Source: Bacteroidota bacterium (GTDB lineage Bacteria; Bacteroidota; Bacteroidia; B-17B0; Aurantibacillaceae). Taken from it: a stretch of DNA of 64,000 nt. The notes below the pieces were generated by a model, which saw nothing but the letters and a program-made list of their open reading frames with translations, was not told the origin of the DNA and did not search any database. Positions 38,884-48,499 of the stretch are shown one piece after another. The position numbers were made by a program, and so were the translations under genes. Every line of letters begins with the position of its first letter. Position 1 is the first letter of the stretch. The stretch covers positions 1-64,000 of the forward strand of contig JACDDR010000003.1 in assembly GCA_013816895.1 (NCBI GenBank). Direction: 5' to 3'.

Positions 38884-40971
38884 TCAGTAGCTGAATAATT
38901 CGCCAATCGCTTTTTCAACTTTTTCTGCGTTGGGAAGCATTGCTTTTTCAAGAGTAGAATTTAATGGAATGGCTGGCATATTTTCGGCACCTATAACACG
39001 CACGGGCGCATCCAGATATCTGAAGCAGTTTTCACTGATCCGCGCGGCAATGCTTTGAGCAAAACCATTATGCACGGGCTCTTCCGTTAATACCATTACC
39101 CTGCTGTGTTTTTTCGCGCTCTCGAACATCGCAGTCTCATCTAATGGAGCAAGGGTTCTAAGATCGATGATCTCTACGCGGCCTTCGAATTTTTTAGCTG
39201 CTGTTTTAGCCCAGTAAACGCCCATTCCATAAGTGATGATGACCATGGATTCGCCGTTCTTAATTTTTGATTCGCTTGCTTCCTGCACCAGTCTTGCCTT
39301 CCCGAATGGAATAATGTAATCCTCGTCAGGCTCTATTGTCTTCGCGTCTTCAGTTCCTTTGATCTTGCTCCAGTATAATCCTTTGTGCTCCAGCATCACC
39401 ACAGGGTTCGGGTCGTAATACGCGGCTTTCATCAGGCCTTTTAAATCAGCTCCTGTACTTGGATAGGCTATCTTAATTCCTTTTATATTAACCAATACGC
39501 TTTCAACACTGCTGGAATGGTAAGGGCCACCGCTGCCATACGCGCCAATAGGCACTCTCAGGATCATACTTACCGGCCATTTTCCGTTACTTAAATAACA
39601 GCTACGGCTCACCTCGGTGAACAACTGATTTAAGCCCGGCCATATATAATCGGCGAATTGTACTTCTACTATCGGTTTAAGTCCTACTGCGCTCATACCA
39701 ACAGTTGAGCCTACAATAAACGCTTCCTGAATGGGTGTGTTAAACACGCGGTAATCGCCGAATTGCTGCGCGAGTGTAGCCGCTTCCCTGAACACTCCGC
39801 CAAGGCGGGCGCCTACATCCTGGCCATACAACAGGCATTCAGGGTGTTTGGTCATTAATTCTCTTATGGCGAATAAGGCGCTGTCAACCATAACGGTTGG
39901 CTGTTTGCCGCTTGGTGCCCTGATTCCTTTTTCTTCGGTAACCGGGGTAGGGGCATAGTCGTGAAGAAATAAATCTTCCGGCCTTGGATCTTCTTCGGCC
40001 ACTGCTTTTTTATAATCTTCCTCTACTAATAATTTTGCTTTTTCCTCAATCGCTTTAATTTCCTCAGCATCAATGCCTGAAATAATCAATTGGTTTCGTA
40101 ACCTTGGTAACGGATCGCGTTTTGCCGCCTCTTCAAGGTCATCACGGTACCATTCTTTTCTAACGCCGCTCGTATGGTGGTTGAGTAAGGGCACTTTGGC
40201 GTGAATCAGCATGGGTCGGCGTTCTGTCCGGATAATGTCAAGACACTCTTTAACCGTGTTGTAACTTAAAATAAAATCGGTACCGTCGATGGTACGCGTT
40301 TCGAGTCCTTTGAAACCTCTTGCAAATTCGGTAATGTCCTGAGAGCGGATCTCACGTGCGTGAGCGCTAATGTCCCACTCGTTATCCTGAATAAAATATA
40401 ATATGGGTAGTTTACGTAATACTGCCATTTGAAAAGCCTCGCTTACTTCTCCTTCGGTGCAACTGGCATCTCCCAGCGAGCAAACAGAAACCGGTTTGTG
40501 CGGATGTGGTTGCGCAATGCCTGCATCCTCAAGATATTTCATGCCCATTGCAATACCCGTTGCCGGAATGGCCTGCATGCCCGTAGCGCTGGATTGATGG
40601 GGAATCTTGGGCATGTTATCCCTTTTTAAACTCGGATGGGCGTAATACGTTCTTCCGCCGGAAAAAGGATCGTTGCGTTTGGCAAGCAGTTGAAGCATGA
40701 GCTCAAAGGGCTGAAGGCCTATGCCCAATAAAATAGAATCATCGCGGTAATAAGGACTAACAAAATCCTGCGGCAGTAACTGCAAGCCCAGTGCAAGCTG
40801 AACGGCTTCATGGCCGCGGCTTGTAGCATGGACGTATTTAGCGGTAATTTCCTTGTTTGCTTCGTAAAGCTCAGCCATCGATTTGGCCGTGCACATCAAC
40901 TCGTAAGCCTGCTTTAAAGTTTCTACTGGTATCTTGGTTTTTACATTCAATGTTTCAGAAGAAGTAGTCAT
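38884..40971 (-). CDS. 2-oxoacid (branched-chain) dehydrogenase E1, fused alpha and beta subunits
   Basis: ThDP motif SLGDASCTEGEVSEAFQMAVLRKLPILYFIQDNEWDIS in the N-half; beta-type LYGQDVGARLGGVFREAATLAQQFG in the C-half. Confidence 0.93.
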   Translation of the reverse strand: MTTSSETLNVKTKIPVETLKQAYELMCTAKSMAELYEANKEITAKYVHATSRGHEAVQLALGLQLLPQDFVSPYYRDDSILLGIGLQPFELMLQLLAKRNDPFSGGRTYYAHPSLKRDNMPKIPHQSSATGMQAIPATGIAMGMKYLEDAGIAQPHPHKPVSVCSLGDASCTEGEVSEAFQMAVLRKLPILYFIQDNEWDISAHAREIRSQDITEFARGFKGLETRTIDGTDFILSYNTVKECLDIIRTERRPMLIHAKVPLLNHHTSGVRKEWYRDDLEEAAKRDPLPRLRNQLIISGIDAEEIKAIEEKAKLLVEEDYKKAVAEEDPRPEDLFLHDYAPTPVTEEKGIRAPSGKQPTVMVDSALFAIRELMTKHPECLLYGQDVGARLGGVFREAATLAQQFGDYRVFNTPIQEAFIVGSTVGMSAVGLKPIVEVQFADYIWPGLNQLFTEVSRSCYLSNGKWPVSMILRVPIGAYGSGGPYHSSSVESVLVNIKGIKIAYPSTGADLKGLMKAAYYDPNPVVMLEHKGLYWSKIKGTEDAKTIEPDEDYIIPFGKARLVQEASESKIKNGESMVIITYGMGVYWAKTAAKKFEGRVEIIDLRTLAPLDETAMFESAKKHSRVMVLTEEPVHNGFAQSIAARISENCFRYLDAPVRVIGAENMPAIPLNSTLEKAMLPNAEKVEKAIGELFSY

Positions 40972-41280
40972 TCGGTTAGTTTAGCAAGTCTAAATATAAT
41001 AAATTCTGTTTCTAAAAGTTCGTATTTTTCTTTTAAAATAAGGGCTTCTCGTCGAAAATATCCAATATAATAATCCCCGGCAGTGAAGGGTAAAAAATCA
41101 TCCTGTTATTTACTATTGACAGGAAGCTGGTTATTCTTATGCATCGCCGAAATACCAAGCCTTTCCTGCGTTTTTAACAAAAGCAGGGGGTTATAAACAA
41201 TTGATTGTAAAGAACCTGTCTGTCAATGGGTTAAATTCGGTTTGAAGCATGATTAACTTTAAATCAGGATCATTTATCAA

Positions 41281-41817
41281 ATGCGCTTTTTACATGTTTT
41301 CATATTCTTAATTGCCCTGTTTGCATTTTCATGTAAGCAAAGGAAAGAAATTGTAAAAACTGCTGTGAATAAAGATAAACCGGAAACTACGGTTACGGGT
41401 AATACGTTGGAAGAAAAACTTGGCATCACCAGCAAGGAAATTAAACAGTCGAAATTATATTCCTTTATTGATGAATGGTACGGCGCTCCTTACAAATACG
41501 GGGGGTGTCTTAAATCCGGGGTTGATTGCAGCTGCTTTACCGATTTATTATATGAAAGCGTGTATGATCGAAAAACCGCCAGGAGCTCGGGAGATATTTT
41601 TAAAGAATGCGATAAAATAAGTAATGAAAATTTAAAGGAGGGTGACCTTGTGTTTTTTATTACTAACGGTAAAAGTATTTCGCATGTTGGAATTTATTTG
41701 AAGAACGACAAATTTGTTCACGCCAGCAGCAGCAAGGGAGTTATCATCAGCGATTTAAAAGAGGCCTATTACAAAAAAACATTTTATTCAGCTGGCCGGC
41801 TTAAGCACACATCATAA
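41281..41817 (+). CDS. NlpC/P60 (C40) peptidase, lipoprotein
   Basis: lipobox LFAFSCKQ; YKYGGCLKSGVDCSCFTDLLYESVY and SHVGIYLKNDKFVHASSSKGV. Confidence 0.9.
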   Translation: MRFLHVFIFLIALFAFSCKQRKEIVKTAVNKDKPETTVTGNTLEEKLGITSKEIKQSKLYSFIDEWYGAPYKYGGCLKSGVDCSCFTDLLYESVYDRKTARSSGDIFKECDKISNENLKEGDLVFFITNGKSISHVGIYLKNDKFVHASSSKGVIISDLKEAYYKKTFYSAGRLKHTS

Positions 41818-41819
41818 GT

Positions 41820-42953
41820 ATGGAAGGACTACAAACAGCAATCCCGCGGCGACTATTTTATCTAAGAACAATTGTTACACTGGGGATCTTCATCTCGTTT
41901 TTTTTAAGCATGAATCTTTGGGGTGGAGGACGTTATTTTCCAAGTATTCCTGTATTTGAACAGTTTCATCTTACTCCGCCTTTTGATTATGTCTTGGTTA
42001 TTGTAAGTGCTCTGTTTCTTCTGGCATCACTACTCTTCCGAAACACGCGGATGTTTATTTTTCTTTCACTATTAATAAATGTATTTCTTTTGCTGCTTGA
42101 TCTCAACCGCCTTCAGCCATGGTTTTTCGTATATAATGCCGTCCTCATTGTTTTCCTTTTTTACAACGGGAGGGTGGATAATTCAAACAAATTCACATCT
42201 GTCTTTATTTTTATACAAATGATTGTCGCATCTGTTTATGTATACAACGGTGTCAGCCAATTGATGAATCCTATCTTCATTGAAACAGATTTTAACGACA
42301 TTATTCTTCCGCTAAAAAAAGTTGTAAGCGAACGGCAATTTATTTTCTTTTTGAAAACAGGAAAGGTAGTGCCGTATGTTATGATTTTTATTGGCATTGG
42401 ATTACTTTTCAGGCAGGTAAAATATCTGGCTATTAGCCTGGGTTTATGTATGCACCTTTTTCTTTTTGTTTTGTTGTTCCCTTCGGCAGGAAACAGCAAC
42501 TACGCACTCTGGTTTATGAACCTTGTATTTGGAACCATGATCATTTTGCTGTTTTCAGGTAAAACCCAGCAGCGCTATTTCAGTTATTCTTTCCTTTTTC
42601 AAAAACCTTTGTTCTACCTTATCCTGCTCGCATTTTGGGTTATGCCTGCTTTTAACCATTCCCAACGCTGGCCCGATGCCCTTTCTTCCAATTTTAAAAG
42701 CGGTGCTTCAGGAAAAGAAAAGGTGTTGATTTCTAAAAACGTTTATGAAGGTTTGCCAAATTATATCCGTAGTTTCTGCAGCCCTCACAAAGAAGGACAG
42801 TACGTACTTAAACTGGATAAATGGTGCGGACACGAACTCCGTTCGGAATATTTTAACCACGAGATTTTAATGCCGGGCAGGTTTAAAGAGGCCATGCAGA
42901 TTGTTACAGCTGGCGCACCCTTACCGGAAGATGAGTTAAGTGTGAAAAGATAA
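41820..42953 (+). CDS. Multi-TM membrane protein (possibly HTTM/DoxX-like)
   Basis: 377 aa with many TM segments and a soluble C-terminal tail; family call tentative. Confidence 0.6.
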   Translation: MEGLQTAIPRRLFYLRTIVTLGIFISFFLSMNLWGGGRYFPSIPVFEQFHLTPPFDYVLVIVSALFLLASLLFRNTRMFIFLSLLINVFLLLLDLNRLQPWFFVYNAVLIVFLFYNGRVDNSNKFTSVFIFIQMIVASVYVYNGVSQLMNPIFIETDFNDIILPLKKVVSERQFIFFLKTGKVVPYVMIFIGIGLLFRQVKYLAISLGLCMHLFLFVLLFPSAGNSNYALWFMNLVFGTMIILLFSGKTQQRYFSYSFLFQKPLFYLILLAFWVMPAFNHSQRWPDALSSNFKSGASGKEKVLISKNVYEGLPNYIRSFCSPHKEGQYVLKLDKWCGHELRSEYFNHEILMPGRFKEAMQIVTAGAPLPEDELSVKR

Positions 42954-43025
42954 ATTTCAGTATTGATACGGCCTGGGTTTAACATACGTTAATTTTAGCA
43001 CTAATTGTCATTTTAAAAACTATTA

Positions 43026-43056
43026 TTGTGTAAACAATGGCGTAATTTTATATTTG
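43026..43056 (+). promoter_or_regulatory. Bacteroidetes-type promoter TTG-N20-TATATTTG
   Basis: TTG at 43026-43028, 20-nt spacer, TATATTTG at 43049-43056, upstream of ATG 43073. Confidence 0.6.
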
Positions 43057-43072
43057 CATAAATTTTAATTAA

Positions 43073-43738
43073 ATGAACAAAATACTTGTAGGGATAAATG
43101 TAGTATTGATAGCAGCTGTAGCTTTTTTATTTTATAAAATAAATAAGATCAGTCCGGCAGATACCGGGAAAGTGACGGAGGGAAGTTCATCTGAATTAAA
43201 GAAAGATTCAATTAAGCCACGTACCGTTGTTAATTCGGTGTCAACGCCTGTAACAGGTAAAATAGCATTTGTGAACATCGATCAGATAAACGAACAAAGT
43301 TCGGAAGTGAATGATCTTATTGCGGAAGCAAAGCGTACCAAGGGAAACATAGAGTCAAGCGTTGAAAGTCTGAGTCAGAAATACCAAACCAAAATGGAAG
43401 AATACCAGACTTCTGCCAAGGCCGGTATTCGTTCGCAGGCGGATATGGAGTCGCTGGCAAAGGAAATTCAGGGAATTGAGCGCGAAGCACAGAATAAGCA
43501 ATTGCAGATGGATAACCTGAGTATGAACATCAATGAAAAGAACGCAGCTTTCCAGCAGGGATTAAAACAATTTCTGGTAAAATGGAATAACGGTCGTTAC
43601 GATTATATCCTTACCTACAGCGAAGCAATTCCAAGTATGTTGCTCGGAAACGCGGCCCTCGATATTACCAAAGAGGTTATTGATCAGGTGAACGAGGAAT
43701 ACAAGAGCAGGAAAACAATGCCTAAAATCAAAAAGTAA
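43073..43738 (+). CDS. OmpH (Skp-like) family outer-membrane chaperone
   Basis: GKIAFVNIDQIN...coiled coil...YDYILTYSEAIPSMLLGNAALDITKEVIDQVNEEY. Confidence 0.85.
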   Translation: MNKILVGINVVLIAAVAFLFYKINKISPADTGKVTEGSSSELKKDSIKPRTVVNSVSTPVTGKIAFVNIDQINEQSSEVNDLIAEAKRTKGNIESSVESLSQKYQTKMEEYQTSAKAGIRSQADMESLAKEIQGIEREAQNKQLQMDNLSMNINEKNAAFQQGLKQFLVKWNNGRYDYILTYSEAIPSMLLGNAALDITKEVIDQVNEEYKSRKTMPKIKK

Positions 43739-44130
43739 TGAGTAAGCTGTACGAGAAAATAAAATCTGTTGAAGAATTTCATGACATTTTTAAAATCGGT
43801 AATGCTTCAGAAATTAAGCTTATTAGTGAACGCGACTATACCCTGCGTTATAACCTGATCAAGGAAGAAAACGAAGAATACCTTGAGGCCTGTAAAAATG
43901 GCGACATTGTTGAGATCGCAGATGCCCTGGGCGATCAGTTGTACATTTTATTCGGTACCATATTAAAACACGGCTTACAACATAAAATAGAAGAAGTGTA
44001 TGATGAAATCCACCGCAGTAACATGAGTAAGCTCGACGAAAAGGGTGAGCCTATTTACCGGGAAGACGGGAAGATCTTAAAATCAAATCTCTACTTCAGG
44101 CCGGATATTAAAAAAGTGCTGGACAAATAA
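43738..44130 (+). CDS. Phosphoribosyl-ATP pyrophosphohydrolase-like/MazG-like NTP pyrophosphatase
   Basis: LIKEENEEYLEACKNGDIVEIADALGDQLYILFGT: EExxE...ExxD all-alpha NTP-PPase motif; TAATG overlap with the upstream gene. Confidence 0.85.
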   Translation: MSKLYEKIKSVEEFHDIFKIGNASEIKLISERDYTLRYNLIKEENEEYLEACKNGDIVEIADALGDQLYILFGTILKHGLQHKIEEVYDEIHRSNMSKLDEKGEPIYREDGKILKSNLYFRPDIKKVLDK

Positions 44131-44147
44131 TTTCCAGATCTTAAAGT

Positions 44148-44504
44148 TTACTTTTTTGTTTTCTTTGTTTCGGCGGGTTGCTGAGGCTTCCGGTTTATAA
44201 AAACAGTAAGCTCTGTGGTTCGGGACTCATTCACTACAACATCCTTTTCAACAGCATCCATAAATTCATTACCCGAAACCATTATTTTATACTTCCCTTT
44301 CTCCAGCGAAATACGGGGCAGAGAACCATCATTCTGGGAGGTAAGCTTCTTTTTTATTGAATCATTAATAGCTACTTCAAAATCGGTCCTTACAACTGGT
44401 ATCTCGGCACTCTTGATTTTTTCTGTTACATAAATAATAACAGACTGGCTTTTCACATAAGTGGATGCCGAAATTAAAAGAAGGGATAAAAATAAACGTT
44501 TCAT
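44148..44504 (-). CDS. Small secreted single-domain Ig/CnaB-like hypothetical protein
   Basis: signal peptide; TDFEVAINDSIKKKLTSQNDGSLPRISLEKGKYKIMVSGNEF; Lys-rich C-terminus. Confidence 0.65.
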   Translation of the reverse strand: MKRLFLSLLLISASTYVKSQSVIIYVTEKIKSAEIPVVRTDFEVAINDSIKKKLTSQNDGSLPRISLEKGKYKIMVSGNEFMDAVEKDVVVNESRTTELTVFINRKPQQPAETKKTKK

Positions 44505-44512
44505 TTTTTTAT

Positions 44513-44887
44513 TTATTTACTTGTTTTTTTTGGGGCCGACTTTTTTTCTTCCGGTTTTTTTGCAACTGCAGGAGTGCAGGTAATTACTAAAGTTGTTAAT
44601 TTTTTTTCGGCTACCACAATGTTTTTAGTTTCAGGCGCTTCAAAAGCTTTATTCGCGAGTGTAAGTCTGTACGTGCCTGGATCTAACATTACCTTGCCCA
44701 ACATCCCGTCTGAGCCGCTCGTTAATTCGGTTTTAATCGTATCGTTCAGGGTTAGCTCAAATTTAGTGTCGGCGAGGGGCTTTACACCCGTGCTTGTTTT
44801 TTCCTGAACGGTAATACGAATTGCTTGTGCGTTACTTTGATTAACAAAAAAGGTAAAAGCAAATAATAAAAAGGAATTCAATTTCAT
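44513..44887 (-). CDS. Small secreted single-domain Ig/CnaB-like hypothetical protein (paralog)
   Basis: signal peptide; TKFELTLNDTIKTELTSGSDGMLGKVMLDPGTYRLTLANKAF; Lys-rich C-terminus. Confidence 0.65.
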   Translation of the reverse strand: MKLNSFLLFAFTFFVNQSNAQAIRITVQEKTSTGVKPLADTKFELTLNDTIKTELTSGSDGMLGKVMLDPGTYRLTLANKAFEAPETKNIVVAEKKLTTLVITCTPAVAKKPEEKKSAPKKTSK

Positions 44888-44898
44888 AGCAAATGGTT

Positions 44899-45585
44899 TT
44901 AGTGTATGCCTATGGATGTAAGGATGTGATTAAAAAACGGTGCAAATACAGAAGGTTTCACAATTAAAATAAATACGATGCCAAAAATAGCCCCCCAGAA
45001 ATGTGATTCGTGACTAACGTTATCCGTGTAATCCGAGGTTCGCTTCCTGCGGATGAGATAAAAGCTTATGCCCAGTAACAAGATGCCAATTAACCAGCCG
45101 GGCATTTGTGGAAGAAAAAAGAAAGAAAGTTTTCCTTTGGGCTGCACAATGATCCAGCAAAACATTATGGAAGAAATTGCGCCGCTGGCCCCAAGCGATG
45201 AATACTCCTGATTGTTTTTATGCCGAAGGTATTCTGTTATAGAAGCAGCATAAATTCCGCCGGTAAATAAAATCAGGTACCAGATTTTTGCGAGCCGCAC
45301 ATTGTCGGGACTTGGCAATATTTGAAAACCTTCCGCGTCGTGCCCCGCGATAATATTCGGAAAGGCGTGCTCTTCGAGATTTAGTCCGATTGAAAAAAGT
45401 GCAAGACAGTTAAACAGAAGGTGAAAATAATCCCCATGAATAAAGGCGTGCGTTAAAAAGCGGTAATGTTCATTAAAGTGATGGATGGAGTAAGGGTGGA
45501 ACATGTACTTGTTCATAGCCGTCCTGTTATTTAAGCAAACAATCGAAAAAACAATAATAATAGCCAGGAAAGTATACGTTATCAT
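44899..45585 (-). CDS. Rhomboid family intramembrane serine protease
   Basis: SSLGASGAISSIMFCW (GxSG) and ...ESHFWGAIFGIVF. Confidence 0.92.
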   Translation of the reverse strand: MITYTFLAIIIVFSIVCLNNRTAMNKYMFHPYSIHHFNEHYRFLTHAFIHGDYFHLLFNCLALFSIGLNLEEHAFPNIIAGHDAEGFQILPSPDNVRLAKIWYLILFTGGIYAASITEYLRHKNNQEYSSLGASGAISSIMFCWIIVQPKGKLSFFFLPQMPGWLIGILLLGISFYLIRRKRTSDYTDNVSHESHFWGAIFGIVFILIVKPSVFAPFFNHILTSIGIH

Positions 45586-45732
45586 CAGCGTAAATATAAG
45601 CAGGCCTTTAAAATATAACTAATTTATAAGATTTGTAACATCAACAATACGCGTTAATAATTGATTTTTCCCTAAATTTAGGGAAGTATATTAAATTTAA
45701 GCGCGACCTTTAGCCCATTTTAATATTCCCTT

Positions 45733-47901
45733 ATGATACATAAAAACCTCGCAATCCTTCTTCTCTTACTTTGTTTCTTCTTTACACAGGCGCAGTCAAC
45801 CGACAACTCCATTGTAAAAGCCGACAAGTCCTTTATTAAAAAACAATATAAAGAAGCCGCAGTTTCATATGAAAAGTTCTTAAAGAATAGTGCACGTGAT
45901 TTTTACGCTGCACGGCAGGCCGCTTTATGTTATTCGAGATTAAATGAGCACTCAAAAGCCATTGATTACTGGACCATTGTAGCCGATGACAGCAAGGCAA
46001 GCGAAAAGGATAAACTGGAATATGCCAAATGTTTGCTTTCAAATTACAGAACCGACGATGCAAAAAAGGTATTTATTAATCTGCAATCCAGTAAGGATAA
46101 AGAAGTGTTCGCATGGTCAAAAACTTATTTCAATCCCTCTTTTTTTTATGAAGATTCTGCTTTATGTAAGGTGATCGAGGTATCCGGAGTGAATACCGCA
46201 GGCCCCGAATATTCGCCTTTTTATTACAAAGAGCATCTTCTTTTTATAAGAAAGAGCTCCAAAAAACCGCGATCTGCGTCCATCTTGTCTGCTGAAGAAG
46301 TTGATTCCATCACTTTCAATAAAATTTTAAAGTTCAATAAGCAGATACAGAATAAATACGCTAATGGTGCTCTTTGCTTTACTCCCGACGACTCCACCAT
46401 TTATTTCACAAGAACCGCTTCGGTGAAAGAAACAAAAAAGAAAGCAAAAGATCCGAACGGTACTTTAAAATTACAAATTTTTATAAGTGCCATGAACAGT
46501 TTCGGTTTAGCGCATGAGGAGATCCATCCTTTTATTTATAATTCTTTTGAATATAACTGTATGCATCCTTCGATCAGTAAAAACGGTAAACGATTATATT
46601 TCGCAAGCGACATGCCCGGCTCTCTCGGAGGGAATGATATTTTTGTATGCGAGTGGCGCGATGGATCGTGGGGCCAGCCAAAAAATCTCGGAGAAGGAAT
46701 TAACACCTCGGGTAACGAAATGTTTCCGTTTATAGCCGCTGATGGCAGCCTTTATTTCACAAGCGATACCCGCCCGGGAATGGGGGGACTGGATATATTC
46801 TTTGCTGACCCGGCTACCGACGGAACCTTTGGCGAGGCTCAAAACGCAGGCAGTAAAATAAACACGCAATTTAATGATTTTGGCATTTATCTGTTTGACA
46901 AAACCAACAAAGGGTATCTTAGTTCCAATCGTAAAAATAATATAAACGACGATGATATTTATTACTTCATTAATAACAAGCCAAAGTCGTTCCCGGCAAA
47001 GATCATGTTTATTGATTCCCTCAGCCGAAACAGTGCGGCCGCCTCTTTTAAAATTGCCTCTCCTTCCGGTTCTTTCGAAAGCAGTGTGGACAGCGGTAAA
47101 TATTATTCTACGCGCCTGAAGGCCGGACAGGCTATTGATATTTCTGTGAACGCCGGGCAATATGTTGCCAGGAACTATCACAGGGAAATTGTAAAGGGGG
47201 ACAGCGTAGTTGTTATTGAGCTTAAGCCGGTTTCGCAGAAATGCATTGAAGGCACAATATATGACAAAGACAATAACCTGGCCCTGGCGGGTGTTAAGGT
47301 GTCTATTTTTGATGAAGATGGAAACAAGTATCTTGACCAGGTGACCGATGCAACGGGTAAATACAGTGTGTGCAACCTGCCGTTAAATAAACCCCTTTAC
47401 ATAGGTTCGAATAAAAAGCCGGATTATTTTTCCAATACCGATAAATTTGTTGTTCGCAAGGACAGTGACGTGGTAAAAAATATTTACGCGTTAAAAATTG
47501 TAGTTGGAAAGGCTATTAAGATTGACAATATTTATTTTGATGTGGCAAAGTTCAATGTAAGGCCGGATGCGGCTTTAGAGCTTGATAAGCTGGTAAAATT
47601 AATGAAGGATAATCAGGAGGTAATTATAGAATTAAGCTCTCACACCGATTGTAATGGAGCGGCGGCATCTAACTTAATGCTTTCCGACAAACGCGCCAAA
47701 TCTGCTGCGGCATATATAATAAGCAAATCGATCAGCAGCAAACGCATTAAAGGAAAGGGCTACGGCGAATCAAAACTGGTTAATGACTGTAAATGCGAGG
47801 GTAAAAAAGCATCCACCTGTACCGAAGAACAACACGCTCAAAACCGGAGAGTGGAGATTAAAGTTACCGGATTTGTAGGAACGAAGGCGAAGAAGAAATA
47901 A
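45733..47901 (+). CDS. OmpA family protein with TPR/PD40/carboxypeptidase-regulatory domains (PorE-like T9SS component)
   Basis: TPR start, beta-propeller repeats (RLYFASDMPGSLGGNDIF, SLYFTSDTRPGMGGLDIF), CIEGTIYDKDNNLALAGVKV, OmpA ELSSHTDCNGAAASNLMLSDKRAKSAAAYI. Confidence 0.88.
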   Translation: MIHKNLAILLLLLCFFFTQAQSTDNSIVKADKSFIKKQYKEAAVSYEKFLKNSARDFYAARQAALCYSRLNEHSKAIDYWTIVADDSKASEKDKLEYAKCLLSNYRTDDAKKVFINLQSSKDKEVFAWSKTYFNPSFFYEDSALCKVIEVSGVNTAGPEYSPFYYKEHLLFIRKSSKKPRSASILSAEEVDSITFNKILKFNKQIQNKYANGALCFTPDDSTIYFTRTASVKETKKKAKDPNGTLKLQIFISAMNSFGLAHEEIHPFIYNSFEYNCMHPSISKNGKRLYFASDMPGSLGGNDIFVCEWRDGSWGQPKNLGEGINTSGNEMFPFIAADGSLYFTSDTRPGMGGLDIFFADPATDGTFGEAQNAGSKINTQFNDFGIYLFDKTNKGYLSSNRKNNINDDDIYYFINNKPKSFPAKIMFIDSLSRNSAAASFKIASPSGSFESSVDSGKYYSTRLKAGQAIDISVNAGQYVARNYHREIVKGDSVVVIELKPVSQKCIEGTIYDKDNNLALAGVKVSIFDEDGNKYLDQVTDATGKYSVCNLPLNKPLYIGSNKKPDYFSNTDKFVVRKDSDVVKNIYALKIVVGKAIKIDNIYFDVAKFNVRPDAALELDKLVKLMKDNQEVIIELSSHTDCNGAAASNLMLSDKRAKSAAAYIISKSISSKRIKGKGYGESKLVNDCKCEGKKASTCTEEQHAQNRRVEIKVTGFVGTKAKKK

Positions 47902-48060
47902 GTTTAATTTTTTTGGATTTTTGCTTTTTAGCCCTTACTCGGTTAACGATAGATTTAGATTGAGTATCTGTTCGCGTTTCGCAGACAAGAGCTTTTCACT
48001 AGACGAAAATATTTGTATCTTTATTTGAAGTTTTACGTTAGACTAAAAACATCTATTGTT

Positions 48061-48480
48061 ATGAAAAAATCAGCCTTAATCCTTTTAATATGTTTGGTTG
48101 CGACACAATACGCAAATGCCCAAAACAAAAAAATGTATGTTTCAAGACATGGCGGGACAAAAAAAATATTGACGTTTGGTAAAATCGGGTATAACGTTTA
48201 TCGTTTCAGTAATAATTCAGACCAATGCGATACGCTAATTTGCACGGGCTCTGGCTTTGAAATATGCAAAATAGACAAAGACATTATAAAATCAAGTAAA
48301 GAAGTCGGTAGATATTATGCTCTTTATAATAAAGCAATTCGTGCGACACAGAAGCGGGTACGGAAGGACAAAAAAAGTTCAGGGCAATTTAACTTAGCTC
48401 TCGACTCTCAGACTCTTTCCATTAAATATTCCAACGCTGACAAAAAAGGTAACGCTGACATTGAAATGCAGGTGTTATAG
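48061..48480 (+). CDS. Hypothetical secreted protein
   Basis: MKKSALILLICLVATQYANAQ signal peptide; start moved from 48013. Confidence 0.7.
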   Translation: MKKSALILLICLVATQYANAQNKKMYVSRHGGTKKILTFGKIGYNVYRFSNNSDQCDTLICTGSGFEICKIDKDIIKSSKEVGRYYALYNKAIRATQKRVRKDKKSSGQFNLALDSQTLSIKYSNADKKGNADIEMQVL

Positions 48481-48499
48481 CTAAGAAGAGAGGATAAGC

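Noticed and set aside
41090-41220. ATTGACAGG ... CCTGTCTGTCAAT inverted repeat upstream of the NlpC/P60 gene
   Set aside because: Short, widely spaced and interrupted; not distinguishable from chance.
46594-47181. 195-aa minus-strand ORF inside the PorE-like gene
   Set aside because: Antisense to a clear OmpA/PD40 protein; no recognisable family.
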